64,000 nt of DNA from Plakobranchus ocellatus. Lineage: Eukaryota > Mollusca > Gastropoda > Plakobranchidae. Under the pieces are notes generated by a model. That model did not search any database, had not been told where the DNA came from, and saw nothing but the letters and a program-made list of their open reading frames with translations. The stretch is taken from the NCBI GenBank assembly GCA_019648995.1, contig BLXT01003727.1, forward strand, positions 1,489,220-1,553,219. Direction: 5' to 3'. Of this stretch, positions 36,889 through 49,800 are shown one piece after another; position 1 is the stretch's first letter, and every line of letters begins with the position of its first letter. Made by a program: the position numbers and the translations under genes.

Positions 36889-37140
36889 GTCAAGCTGTGA
36901 ATCACTTGCCTTTCAACACAAAAAAGTCAAGCTGTGAATCACTTGCCTTTCAACACAAACAGTCAAGCTATAAATCACTTACCTTTCAACACAAAAAGTC
37001 AAGCTGTAAGTCACTTGCCTTTCAACACAAAAAGTCAAGCTGTGAATCACTTGCCTTTCAACACAAAAAGTCAAGCTGTGAATCACTTGCCTTTCAACAC
37101 AAACAGTCAAGCTGTAAATCACTTGAATTTTTCAAGACAA
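36889..37140. repeat. 36-bp minisatellite, about seven copies
   Basis: Unit GTCAAGCTGTGAATCACTTG then CCTTTCAACACAAAAA. Because the period is a multiple of three, two frames stay open and give 12-residue repeats (SSCESLAFQHKK-like). I regard these as by-products, not a gene. Confidence 0.95.
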
Positions 37141-37859
37141 ATATGGCACACGTTTAAATAACATGATCACAACAAAATCTTCTCTATAGCTACTCTCAAT
37201 ATGAAACAATGTGCAGAGCGGGTGTTGGAAATCCACCAGACACCAGAAAATGCCAGCCAACAGGCACAGAATGCTGAGACACAAGCATACCAACAACAAC
37301 AACAACAATATACATATTACACTTATTCTAGTAAGTGTAAGGCGTGAGCTTCTTAGATTATTCTTAACAAAAAAAAAAAAAAAATTCCAACATCATTTGC
37401 CTATGGCAATCAAATAAATAAAAATACAAAAAATAAAAAAATAAAATAAAATGAAGGAACTTCCAAAAAAGATACACAAAATAAAAATTCTAATAAATTG
37501 AAAGAAATATGTTTAAAAAAAAGGAGTCAAAATTATTTCAAAACATGAAATTCCTACTTGGATTGTGCTGAAGAAGGCCTAAATGAAGATATGAGTGATA
37601 AGACACAAATTGAATTTAATGAAGTGAGAGGGAATTAAACTATCAAAAAAAGAAAAACAAAAAAGCCTTTACTATCCCATAGAGATGAGAAAATATGATT
37701 TTTGTTATTTTGTCCGTATAAGAAACTGATGGAAGCCAAAAAAGGCGAAATGTCTTAGTGTACTACTGTTTTGTTGACTTACTGTTGACTATCAGTTTAA
37801 GTTAGTGGTTATTCTTTTTTTATTCTGATAGACAGGAGAAGTCATGATTCTACAGCGCA

Positions 37860-40800
37860 TCACAAAGGCACAACATGTTTGTCTTCTACATCGTCCAGGA
37901 AGAGGATGCTGAACACGTCATTAGCGAAGAATGGATGATACTTGCATGCTCTGGCACAATCAGGTGAGAAGTTCACCTCGCACAACATTGGCTGCATCAC
38001 TTTCTCTCCTGTGGGATGACAAGGAACAGATATGGGTGTGAAGAATATACTATGTGGCTTTTGTAGAGTATACCTAGATGTGAAGAATACTGTGATGAAT
38101 TGGCTATCCATGAGTTGAGTCTAGATCTAGACTCGGAATAGCTGATATCTTGATTTGGCCTTGTTGACTTATAATATTCGGTCAAATTAGAGTGGGCCTA
38201 GATTATGCCTTTTTAAGTTTAACAGTACTATTATGGCTTTAGTTTTCATTACCTTTTTAAATCTAGGGTTTTCTAGAAGGTTCTTTTGTGGGCATTGTTT
38301 ACAGGAAATTGTTAGATTGTTACCTGGTGACCAGAAGAGCTTAAGACATCACTAGAAAGATCCACATATGTGTTAATGTAATAAGGGAAGGATAAATGAG
38401 AGTTTTAGATAGGTCAATATTTTTGCTTAACCTTGATTTCATAAGATGGTATATTCTATTCTTCTCTACAATGTGTTTTTTGTGTACTATTGATTAAATT
38501 AGCCTTTTATTGCAAACTAGTATTTTCTAGAAATTGTGGATGATATGTCTGGAAGAAATCTAGGAGCCAAATGTGAAGTCAAGCTATGAATATGTCCTTA
38601 ATCTATGAGAAGAGCGTGTCGACACTTTACCACCCAATTTTCAATGGCCTGGTAGAGAGGTTTAATGCCACCCTCAAGATATGTCTTTGCCGTCTGTGTA
38701 GTCAGACAACCCATCAGTACACTAACCCTCTCCCCTTCGCCTACAGGGAAGTACCACAGGAGTCAACTCATTTTGCCCTATTTGAGCTGCTCTACGGGAG
38801 AACCATATGTGCCCCAAGCATGGGAGTTATGAACGTAGGAGATTGCTATGACACAGTTCGTTGGTGCTTGTGAATTTTCAGGCCAACAGAGAGATAACTT
38901 GATGTTAAGGGATTGGTATTGACTTAAATTAACGATACTTCCATTTTGATTAATTTTTGGCAAGACTTGGAGAAATTTTCGTTCTTTTGTCTCTTTGAAA
39001 GAACTCCTTGTCACAGGCAGTGCTCAGCTAGACCTATAATTGTATAGCACAAACCCACTTGCGACAAATATATTATATGATATTTCGTACGTGTAGAGAA
39101 TACATAGAGATTTGTAGGTGTATCTATGACATGTTGTAGAGATTAGACACAGGTGACAAGAAAATGATATATGGCAGACACAGATGTGTAACACTGGAAG
39201 AGAAAGAGAGAGGTCCCAGGAGAGATCTAAGGATTTACAACCAGATAAATTATTAATGAAAACTTCTGTGTCAAAGACACAAGTAAAACACGAGGACATT
39301 CAACTGGCAGGCAAAGGGTTGGCAATACAGACCTGAAGGTTTTGTATCCCAAGTTAGCATCAGATCCACAGCATACATAGCCCGCGACTGCGGCGAATGA
39401 TGGATGCCTTTAGGGGATGGCAGGGAGGTGGCAGCTTGGAACAATTCCCGCAGCATGATGAAGATGTCATTCTGAAACATTTGAAAAGCACACAATTGAT
39501 TTTAATTGGTTTTTTTTGTTTATTTTTCTTTTGGTGATGATTTTTAGTCCACACACAATTTATTTATATTGGTTTTTTTTAAATAATTTTCAATTAACTT
39601 GAAACCGAAGAATATTTACCTAAAAAAAAATAATACAATTTTTTCTGCAGCTTTTTTTGTTGTTTCACATTTTATTACAAAACGAAATTTGTTCTGAAAA
39701 AATTAGTATCTTCCTTCCATCCTTTATATGTCATTAAAATCCAGTAAAACAGTCTTTAAATTCTATGTGAGGCAACCAGAATATATCAGTACCACACTAG
39801 AATCTAAAAAAATTTTAAGATTCGTGAAAGTTATAAAAGTACAATTGTTAAACTCTCATATCTTTTGACAGACGTGGGATTAACGCGTAAAGTGTAAATT
39901 GTTAGCTTAATATTTTGCTTGTTAGTCAATATGTCCAAACTGTGACATGTAACTGATTCACTCCAGTTGACTCTCAGATAATTTTTGGCTTTCACACCAA
40001 CAAACTATAATAAAAGAATTTTCTTTTTTTGCCACAAGTTTTAGGCTGCATCTTAATTATTCTTTCCAAACAATATGTAAGACGATAACCAGGTATGGAA
40101 AGCACAGTAAGCAAAAAAGTAAAAATCAAACCAAACAAAATAAAGCAAAAAAAACCATGTAAGTAGGCAGTTATTACTGCAATAATAAAATTTCAATACT
40201 ACAAATCATCTATAAAAAAGCATTCAATGTGACTAAGTTTTAAAGTTTATACCTCGATAAGTCACTTACCTCCACATCTTGCCACAAAAAGCCTGGATTT
40301 TGGGCTTCAAATTCAGGAATAAAATCATCGTAGTTGATATTCTTCAGGCGATCACCATCATCAAAGTAGTTCATCACAGTGAAGTGTTTTTCATAGATGT
40401 GGGTGTCCTCCAGGGAATAAGGCCTAATGAGAGACAACAATAATTACTTGTGAGTCACTTAGCTTCTCTTTCATCTGGTAGGGCAGTTGGCTAACAAGTT
40501 AGAGGTCCGAGGTTTGTATCCCAGTCCAAGCCAAGTCAACTTTCACTGCTCCTCTGAGTCCACCCAGCACTAAATGGGTAGCTAGGTCTCTTAAGAAGCG
40601 GCAGAAGTAAAGCAATGACAAACTATCTAATAAAGCCGTATGCTAAGAACAATCGGGATCCTACTCCTGGATCCTCGATGCTTGGACTAAGCATGGAACC
40701 CGCTTTACTTTTAGCTTCTCTTTCTTGGGCAAGTCATCTATTAAACATCTCCTGCTGCTCGCCCTGNNNNNNNNNNNNNCCCCTCTCCATTTCAGAGAAA

Positions 40801-43800
40801 AAAAAGAAAGACAAAACATATGCAGGACTAATGCCATTTTACACTTGTGTAAATATAATCATCAGGAAATACTGACAGTTCTGTTACAAAGTAAAATAGG
40901 TTGAATAATTCAAGCCAATGTCACATATAAGTGATTTCACTGACACACATGTCTTGAGACCAGAGGGAAAGAATGAAAAGTCATATTTTGACGATTTTAA
41001 AACTATTGAAAAAATCTGAACCTTCTTTCTGTGAGGTTTGCAATGGTGACATATAGAGAGAGCCATGTTGATTCTGAGCTCAGATTAGAGAAGAAGAGGA
41101 AAATATGCTTTCTTATATGCTCAGACAACTCAGGATTTGGCTCTTCATCCCTATTGTACTGACTGTGTGTACATTTTGCATGAATGAATTAGGGAAAACT
41201 GAGCAAGCAATAATGCACACATAATATTGGTTTATGAGGCATAAATGAGTGAGGAGCAGTGGCTCATCTGGCAGGGCAGTTGACTACCATGTAGGAAGTC
41301 CAAGGTTCAAATCCCAAGAAAATTTTTCATTGCTCTCCTGTGTGCACCCAGCATTAAATGTGTAGCTAGGTCTCTTAAAACCTGGCAAAAGTAAAGGCTG
41401 TAAGGAAAACAATGGCAAATGGAGTATGCCAAGGACAATCAGGACCCTACTCCTGGTTCCCTAATGCTTGGGACAAACATGGAGTCATAAGTGCCTTATC
41501 AAAACCTTGCTTACCTTAATGGGACCACGGATTATCAAAATACAGGCAAAGACTTCACTTATTCTATGGATGAGAAAATGATGAAAATCCACTAAACTCA
41601 CGACTCTACAAATTGTTCTAGCTCTGCCATTTGAAATCTTAATTCAATTGTCAAAATTTTTGCACACAAAATAAAATTATCATATATCAAATTCTTTATA
41701 AGAATTTATCAAGCAAGAGAGGGTAGGTAGGTTAAGAAACTTACATGTTAGCAAATCGAAGATAAAATACTTGGTAGGCATACACTTTGAGAGGTTTCAC
41801 GCTCGACAGCAGCACCATGTAACGGATATCAAACTTGACCTTTGCTCCTATATCCTCACGATAAAACAGCACTGGATCTTCAATATACTTACAGGCCACC
41901 TGAAAGTTTGTTTTATACATGTAATAGATGAAATCCCAAAGGGTAATAATGTTGTTTAAGTTTTGCGAAAAACCATGGACTCTTTACAAAATCTACAGAA
42001 GCTTTTCGTGCTATAATTGTCCATTAATCTACAGAGCAAAATTACTTTAATGTAAATGAAATGCTCCAATAAAGGTGAGCAAAAAATCAATACCAGAGCA
42101 TTATCAAAGCCAATTCTTTTCTTCTTTGACAGATAAAATTTTTTGTATATAGCCAGTCCACAACAACAAGATGATCTCAGGCTTTCAGGCCCTCTGTCAG
42201 GCCACAGCTCCAATGGCGGGGCTCAAATTCATGACAGAAGGCTCCTGCAGATCTCAGAGCAGATTCACTATTCACTGTGCCATCAACAGCCCTTGCCCCC
42301 CCTCAACTTATGGGAGCATCAGACAAAACAAAAGAAATACAGTAAATTTTTTAAAAATTTACCTTTAAGTTTGTGATTTGTTTAGATTAAAAAAAAACTC
42401 ATAGACAAAATATTTCTCAAATTAAAAAACATTATTTCAAAACTTCTACAGCTCTAACATTGATCTGATACCAACCTTAGGGCCAGATTCATGAATACGA
42501 ATTATCTGATCGATGTTGTTGCTTACGCAGGTGTCGATACTGCGCGCCAGGTTCCATGGCTTGCATATCCAGTGGTTGTCCAGACCTCTAAACACGGAAA
42601 AAAACAAAAGTCTAGAATCATACCTGAGTGAGTTTGAAGTCACATTTTGAATATTTTCAATTATAAAACTCAGCCTGAAACTTCTTTCTGCGAACTTTGC
42701 AGAGATGAGAAATGTATACAGTATGGTAGATTCTGACTTTAGACAGAAGATTGTTATCTTTTTGTAAATAGTACTCAAAAAACAGGGAATGTAATTTTAT
42801 CCAAAGCTTAATGTATGCGACGAGCATCACAACAGAGGGAATTTCAAACCAGATGGTCAAATTTAGACGTTCAAGAATCTTCGAGGTTGATCTACATTAG
42901 TTTAAATATGAGAGTTGAAGAAGTTGAGGTTTAGAGATGACGACAACATACCTAAAATATTAGATTTTAAATGATTACATGGATGATAAAACTTATTTAT
43001 AACATATGATCTATCTAAACTGCAACAGAGGGAAGCATTGTTTGTTACATTTGTATCCCAAGTTTGGGCCCAAGCAGCAACACCTTGAACTGAAAAGTAA
43101 AAAAAATATTGAGGTCATCTTGAAGCGGACAGACTATATACGCCAAAGCAAACAATCTATCTCTTGAATCAAGAGTTCCCAATAGACCTGGCAAGTCACT
43201 GACCTTTCCTCTCTCTGCTGAAAGTGGGAAACAAACTGGGGCAGCTCTGTCTGAAGGTCATAGGTCACTGGTAGCCACTTGGGATTGGATGCCAGAGGAT
43301 CAGCATTGTCTGGCAGTGAAGCTCTACGGGCAACAGCAGCCAAACGATTTTTGACTGTCACCACATTCTCACAGGGGAACTGGTTGATCAGACAGCCTGG
43401 ACAAGTTTCGCTCAGCTCTCTAGGGATACACAAGGCAAAGTGAATAAGAATTGTAAGACTATAATACTGCAGAGGGGGGAGCAATAGCTCATCTGATAGG
43501 GCGGTTGACTACCATGTGAGAGGTCCAAGCTTCAAATCCCAGTCTAGACCAAAAATAATTGTTCATTGCTCCCTTGTGTTCACTAAGCACTGCATGGCAT
43601 AGCTAGATCTCTTGACATCTGGTAAATGTAAAACCAGAGAGGACAGCCATGGCAAACTACCTTAGAAAGCTGCATGTAAAGAATGCTCAGCACTCTACTC
43701 CTGTTACCCAAGGATGGGACTCGCTTTACTTAAGTACCAATGCTTCCTGAGAGCACAAGAAAAAATGGGAAATATAGAGTACTGCAAATATGATTGCTCT

Positions 43801-46800
43801 TTAGGAACACATAAAGGACAAATGGAACATTATAACAGAATGAGATTACACCATTAAGAAAAGCTCTACCACAGTCAGGCAATCTCACAATACAAATATC
43901 ATTGTGGCAAGATTTTGTGCAAATTTAATAAATTTCTGTTGGTTTAGCAGAAAAGTGACAAGGATCAGCTCAGCTAGCGGCTTTGTTTTCAGTGTTGCAG
44001 TAACTTTTTGACGGATATTTGGATATAATTTTACAAAGATGTGCGAGTTAATAAAGATTTTTGATTCAGCTGTTACAAGAAAGGAAAAAGAAAGGATATT
44101 AAGATGAAAAATGAAGATATGTCTAATGTCTCTAAATCTGAGCTTCGGGGGGGCGGGGTTGAGAGGGCCACGTGAAGGGAAGCAATTTTTGTTGCCAATT
44201 TTTTATTTTGTTTTTTTACTCCCTGATAGAAGACAAAATTTATCCAGTTTGATAAATTGCCAATATTCACATTGCCTCTTAAGCTTTCTATGAAGAGAAG
44301 AAGATTGTACCGGAAACATAAAAATGTTAGCTGCTACAAATTTACAAAACAAATTTTTCTTTAAAACCTCTGGAAAAAATAATCTTTCTCACACACAATC
44401 CATCCACTGATGTGCAAATCCTGTCCATAGGGGAAGGATGTTTGTGGCAGGGGTCTGAGATCACCTTGATATGGACTATCTTTTCACAAAAACCTCTCCA
44501 ACATTAACAGGCAATTTCAGTGTCCTCACAATATGAATTTAATGATGAAAAATCAAAACTATGGCAAATGATAGAGAAAAACTCACTGAAACTCATAAAA
44601 ATGCCTCATGAACCAAAGAATATCTGCGTCTTTAGGATCCTTCACGATTTCAAATCTCTGATCGGTGAGATGGTCCTGCAGATCATTATACTCTACCAAC
44701 ACCTTCAGATTCCTGTCTTTCGGCAAGCCAGGAAACTCAAAGTCAGGAGACGGGACCGACTCTGGTTTTCCTGGTATCTGTAATACAGCATAATGCAGCA
44801 GAAAAACAATGAAATTGTTATATCTTATAAGGCAGGCAAGAATTATTATTTGAAAAATGATTTTGACCTATTGAAGAAAAATAAACAACAACAATATGGG
44901 AGGTAGGATAAGAAGTCATTAATTAAAGACTGATGAAAATAAAGGAGGGGGTGATTGGAATTCTTAAAATTTTATTTGCAATTACCTACACAAGTATACA
45001 GACAAAGAAGAGTCACACAAATTAACTTACAAATATAATCTTAAACTTTAAAGCAACTAAAAACTGTTTCAAACAGAAGATGAGTGAAAAAAAGGCAATT
45101 ATTTGCCAAATTTTATAGAGTTTTTTTTTTTTTGCTAACTGAGCCATACAAACTCATAAGATCATGAAATTTTACATTACAATCTATTATATTCAGGTGG
45201 CCAGAGTTCACTGGATTAAGCTTAACTTAAAGATACTAGAAATAATAGACTAACCTTAAAATAGTTTTCAGACGGCTCCTCCTGAACAAGGCTGACATGT
45301 GTAAGGTCAGAGGTCACCCAAGGTATCAACCTTGCCTGTCTCTCCAGGGGACGCTGCTCCCCATCTGCATAGTCACGTGTTACTTCCTCTGTATTGAAAA
45401 GCCATGCATGAACTCTAAAGTTTTTTTTATTGATGGTATGAAAATCTTTTTTCAAGAGATGCAAAAGGTTAGAAACATTCACCACCTGCGTTTATATAAA
45501 CACATACTGTTAAAGCTGTCTGCATAAAACAGAGCTTTTTCGCAGCTTACTTAAAAACAAATCAGTTTTATCAAACTACCCTACTTAGAAAACTAAGAAA
45601 TCAAGTGACAATAATTTTAAAATTATATGATGTAACTTGTAGAAAAAAAAATCACAACTGGATCATTAAGTTCAAACCTAATGTATGATGCCATGACAGA
45701 AAGCAGATCATGAGTCGGTCATTTGTAAGTTTGAAGGTTTCCAACGTTCTTTTCACAGTTAAGAGAAGATTTTTCTAATAATGTGTTTGTTTGTTATGTT
45801 TTGTTTGCAAAAGCTGATGAATTTAGAGCAGTTTTTAGACAACAGAACATTTGGCTTAAACACAATTCAAGGTAAAGCACAGTCCAGATAGTTGTGAATT
45901 TTTTGTCCAGCGTGAAATGCACAATATTTTCGACCTGTTTTGCAAACCATATTAAGCAAAGACCTCTACCTCCCCTGCCATTGAATCTAAGGCCTGGAAA
46001 TTTTCAGAAACAAAGCTATTCAAAGAGCTCTCTCTTACCTATCTCAAAACCCAAGGTGTGAAAATCTTAAGAAAAAAAGTTATGAAAAACTTATTAAGTG
46101 GTCAAAATCACATTTGCAACAATCGTGACCTACTGTTATAGTGTCATATACTATGTATCAAAACCAAACAAGAATAAACGCAGTTCATGAGTATCACCAG
46201 CAAATCTAGAGGCTTAAGGTTGATTTGCACAGTCTGCATTGATTTTCAATTGATTGTGTCCAATACTTCTTCACAAATCAATAGAAATGGAGTCGCTGAG
46301 AGTTTTCCGACTAACTTACCATCTGGCTGAACCTCCTTGATAGGCCACATGAGTGAATATCCAATCCCTGTCGCCACATAGAAGAAGGGGACAACTCTAA
46401 AGTTTGGATCATCTGAGTGCTGGATACGACTTCCAAACTCATCCATGATGTACCATTTGGGCAAGGCCCCGTCAGATCCCTTTGGAGAGAAACAGCATTG
46501 AATGGTTTGGAGTGAAACACTATGGATATGTTTTAGATATAAAAGATGTTTGGCATGTATTGGATATTATTAATTTATATAATTCATACTCTCTGATTTC
46601 CAAAGATAGCAGTGCTATTGCACCAAGAATATCTGCAAATCATGTATATTGTGGAAAACTATATCTTTAAACATATTTATGTTAAAAAATTATTTTTTTT
46701 CTTTTCTTTTTTTTTTTTTGTAGGCCTAAATTCAAACTAAGCAAGAATTGTTGATGGCCAGTTTCATTTCGTACATTATAAACTCAAATTTTATTTGCAC

Positions 46801-49800
46801 CAAATTCAGAAAATAATTTCAAAACTTAGGCTTACCATCTCAAAGTTTCCAAATGTGTAAGTCTGGTTAAATCTGTTGAAACAAACAAAAAATGAAAAAG
46901 TTTAAAAAAGAAACAAAAAAAGCTTCAATTTTTTTTTTTTTTATTATAACATGATATTCCCAGCAGGGTTTTAGCTCTGTCAAAAAAATTTTTAAAATTG
47001 TAATCTATAGTGTTAATATTATTGATACAGCACAGAAATAGGGCCTACTCTATGACATTGAACTTTTTGCTTTTGTTAGACCATGGCCATGGTGCCTGAT
47101 CTCCAATTGATGATTCAGCATAAAAGTCTGTTTCAGATTTCAGAGACAGTTACTCCAACATCCACAATCACAGGGCCCAATTTAATATTGTAACAAAAAG
47201 GCGACACTCTCTTCAAGCATAATTTTGTTATTGTCAATTCACAACCATAATCAGTATTTCTCACAGATAATTCATTCTGTCAAAGGGGGTCAAAAAGATA
47301 TTCTAAATCCATTTACCCTCACAAACATTTGGTGGAAAGTTTCACAAAACTTACATGACAGTACAATTCAATGCAGAACAGATTTCTGCTGACATGTACG
47401 ACTCTCTGACTTACTTCCACATGGTTGTGAGAATCTCTTCTTTAACATCTGCCGCACTCTTTCCCTCAACACTTATATCCATGAGTCCTGCCATTCGGGC
47501 AACCAAGCCAGGTACTTCTTGTAGAGCAGCCCTGGCTTCACTGAGCTTGTACGTCCACGCATGGTCAATTAAATAAATACTGGTGAAAAAGCATTTTATT
47601 TTTCCTAATTAGACCCCTCCTTTCAATACTGAATGTCTCAAACGTAGAAGAAAAAAATCCATACTTTTATCGTCTGCGTTTAAAAATAAATAATCTATTT
47701 TGCCTTTTGGACTACTTATTAATCACAAGTAGGGAAGTTGACTATATCCATCTCAATGCTCAATCTAAGGAGTGTAATTACTGTCAAGGGCCAATATTCC
47801 TGATTGACCCATTTTTTAAGTTGTTTAAATAACAAATAGTAATTTTTGAAATTCATTTATTGCACCACAATCACATGTACTGATTTAAAGTTTTATTGTT
47901 TGTTGACACTTGCAGGGTTAACTAGCCTTTAACCCTATCCTTACATGTGGGGAACTTTTGTTACCCAAAGGTTTGTCTTTAATTTTGTAAAAATACTTAA
48001 AATGGGAAATTTTCTTTCAGCTTTTCAGTATTCCTCAAAAATTTATTTTGACATATGGTTACATAATAATGATTCCCAGAAAATTAATTTTGAACTGACC
48101 TGAGGTAATTTCTGAAACTATTTTTTACTATGTAAAGTAAGGGGTGATTTTATTACCCCCGACGTACTGATATAGCCATTTTTTTTATTATATCCATATG
48201 GGTACACGTAGTTACCCCACACGTATGGATAAAACTATATTGCTACTAAAATGTGGAGACACCCACTTACCTCTGACGTACGGATACAACAATAAAACAC
48301 CTTGTACAGATAGGGTTATATTCTATTGCCCAAACTACCAATTGCAGTAGTGCAAAAGTCCATATTAATCCATTAATGAGTGCTCAAATATATTTCACTG
48401 TAGTACTGGAATATACTGAAATTACGGCAAAAAGACGCATATATTGATATTTTATGTATACATACAATATGTAGTGAAAGAGGATTTTCTAAAAGTTAAC
48501 TTCCAAATTTTTTGTTCAAAAACCAAAGATTAATCTCATAGCTGTTTAAATGAGAAGTTCTGATATCATAGGGGACTATTTTGCTACGGTACAAAAAGTA
48601 ACTTAGAAACAACTTTGGTAACACTTTTGTGGTTTTTTTAATTTTGACTTTTTACACCAGGAACTTACTGCAGACTATCGGTCAAATTTATCACATTTTC
48701 TGAGATGTTCGCTATTCTCCATTTCATGTATTCCTCTTCCTCTCCATCTTCATGTTCAACTGTATGTAAAACTTGCTGCATCTGAAAGATGCTGCCCGCA
48801 TCGTAAACCTGACATCACAGAAGAACATCATATACAGAATAGCATGGTGGTTCAATTTCAAAGCATATCAGTTGTCTCAATTATTGATACAGTGTTTCAG
48901 TGAAAGGAAAGCTATTTTTATTTTTTTTTTAATGTGTAATAATATAATACTTACACATACTCTGTGGTATTTATGGTTGAATAAAGTTAATTTAAATTTT
49001 ATTCAATAATATGTTGTTCCAATTGTGGTTGGAATGTTTTGACATTAAGGTTTTTACTAGATGTAGAGGATGTGGACAATATCAGCATTACATAAAAATG
49101 TAAAAGAAAATGAAGGGTTTTAGAACTTTTGAACTTCTTTTTTTGCAGCATCATGCCAATGGAAATGTTAGATACCTCACAAGTTCCCCACGGAATTAAT
49201 ATCTAGAGGTCAATAGTAAAGGTAAATTGTGATAGTTTTGTGACTCGAGACGGTATTAAGACCTGACTGTAGCTCTAGATTTTACCAAGCTATATTTTCT
49301 GGACCAAATGTTCAAATACATGCCAGACTTTCAAGCAGATATTAGGCCTAGATTCTTTAGAATCTATTTATTAGCAAGTGGATATTTCTTGGCGTTGCAC
49401 CAATCAATAGATCAATGGCTAATCTCTGGCGTCTTTGTCTTGACTAAGGAGAGAAAGCAATTAGAAAAAAAAAAACAGTCATTTTTCTATATTATAAGAT
49501 GCCTACTTATTCTTAAGAAAGTAAATGATGAACAATATAATGTAATTAAAACAAAATCTTGCTTAGAGAAGTAGCTTCTTAATTTTGTCTAGTCTATATG
49601 TCTACGCAACACCAGATAATAGGCCTATCCATTGGTCTAATCGATGCGATGTTACAGAATAGCCACTTGCTTTAATTATCTAGGTCTAACTCTACACCAT
49701 TCAACGAGGAAAAACTTCAAAACCTTAAAAATACTAATAAGTTGTTATCTATACATATAGATCTAGTTATCTTCATCTAGATGTCTAAAAGGATCTAAAT

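Noticed and set aside
36889-37140. CRISPR-like array of 36-bp repeats
   Set aside because: The units are contiguous with no spacers, and the genome is eukaryotic.
36897-37161. Two overlapping plus-strand frames encoding 12-residue repeats (LAFQHKKSSCES type)
   Set aside because: They follow from a 36-bp noncoding minisatellite whose period is a multiple of three; there is no splice or start context.
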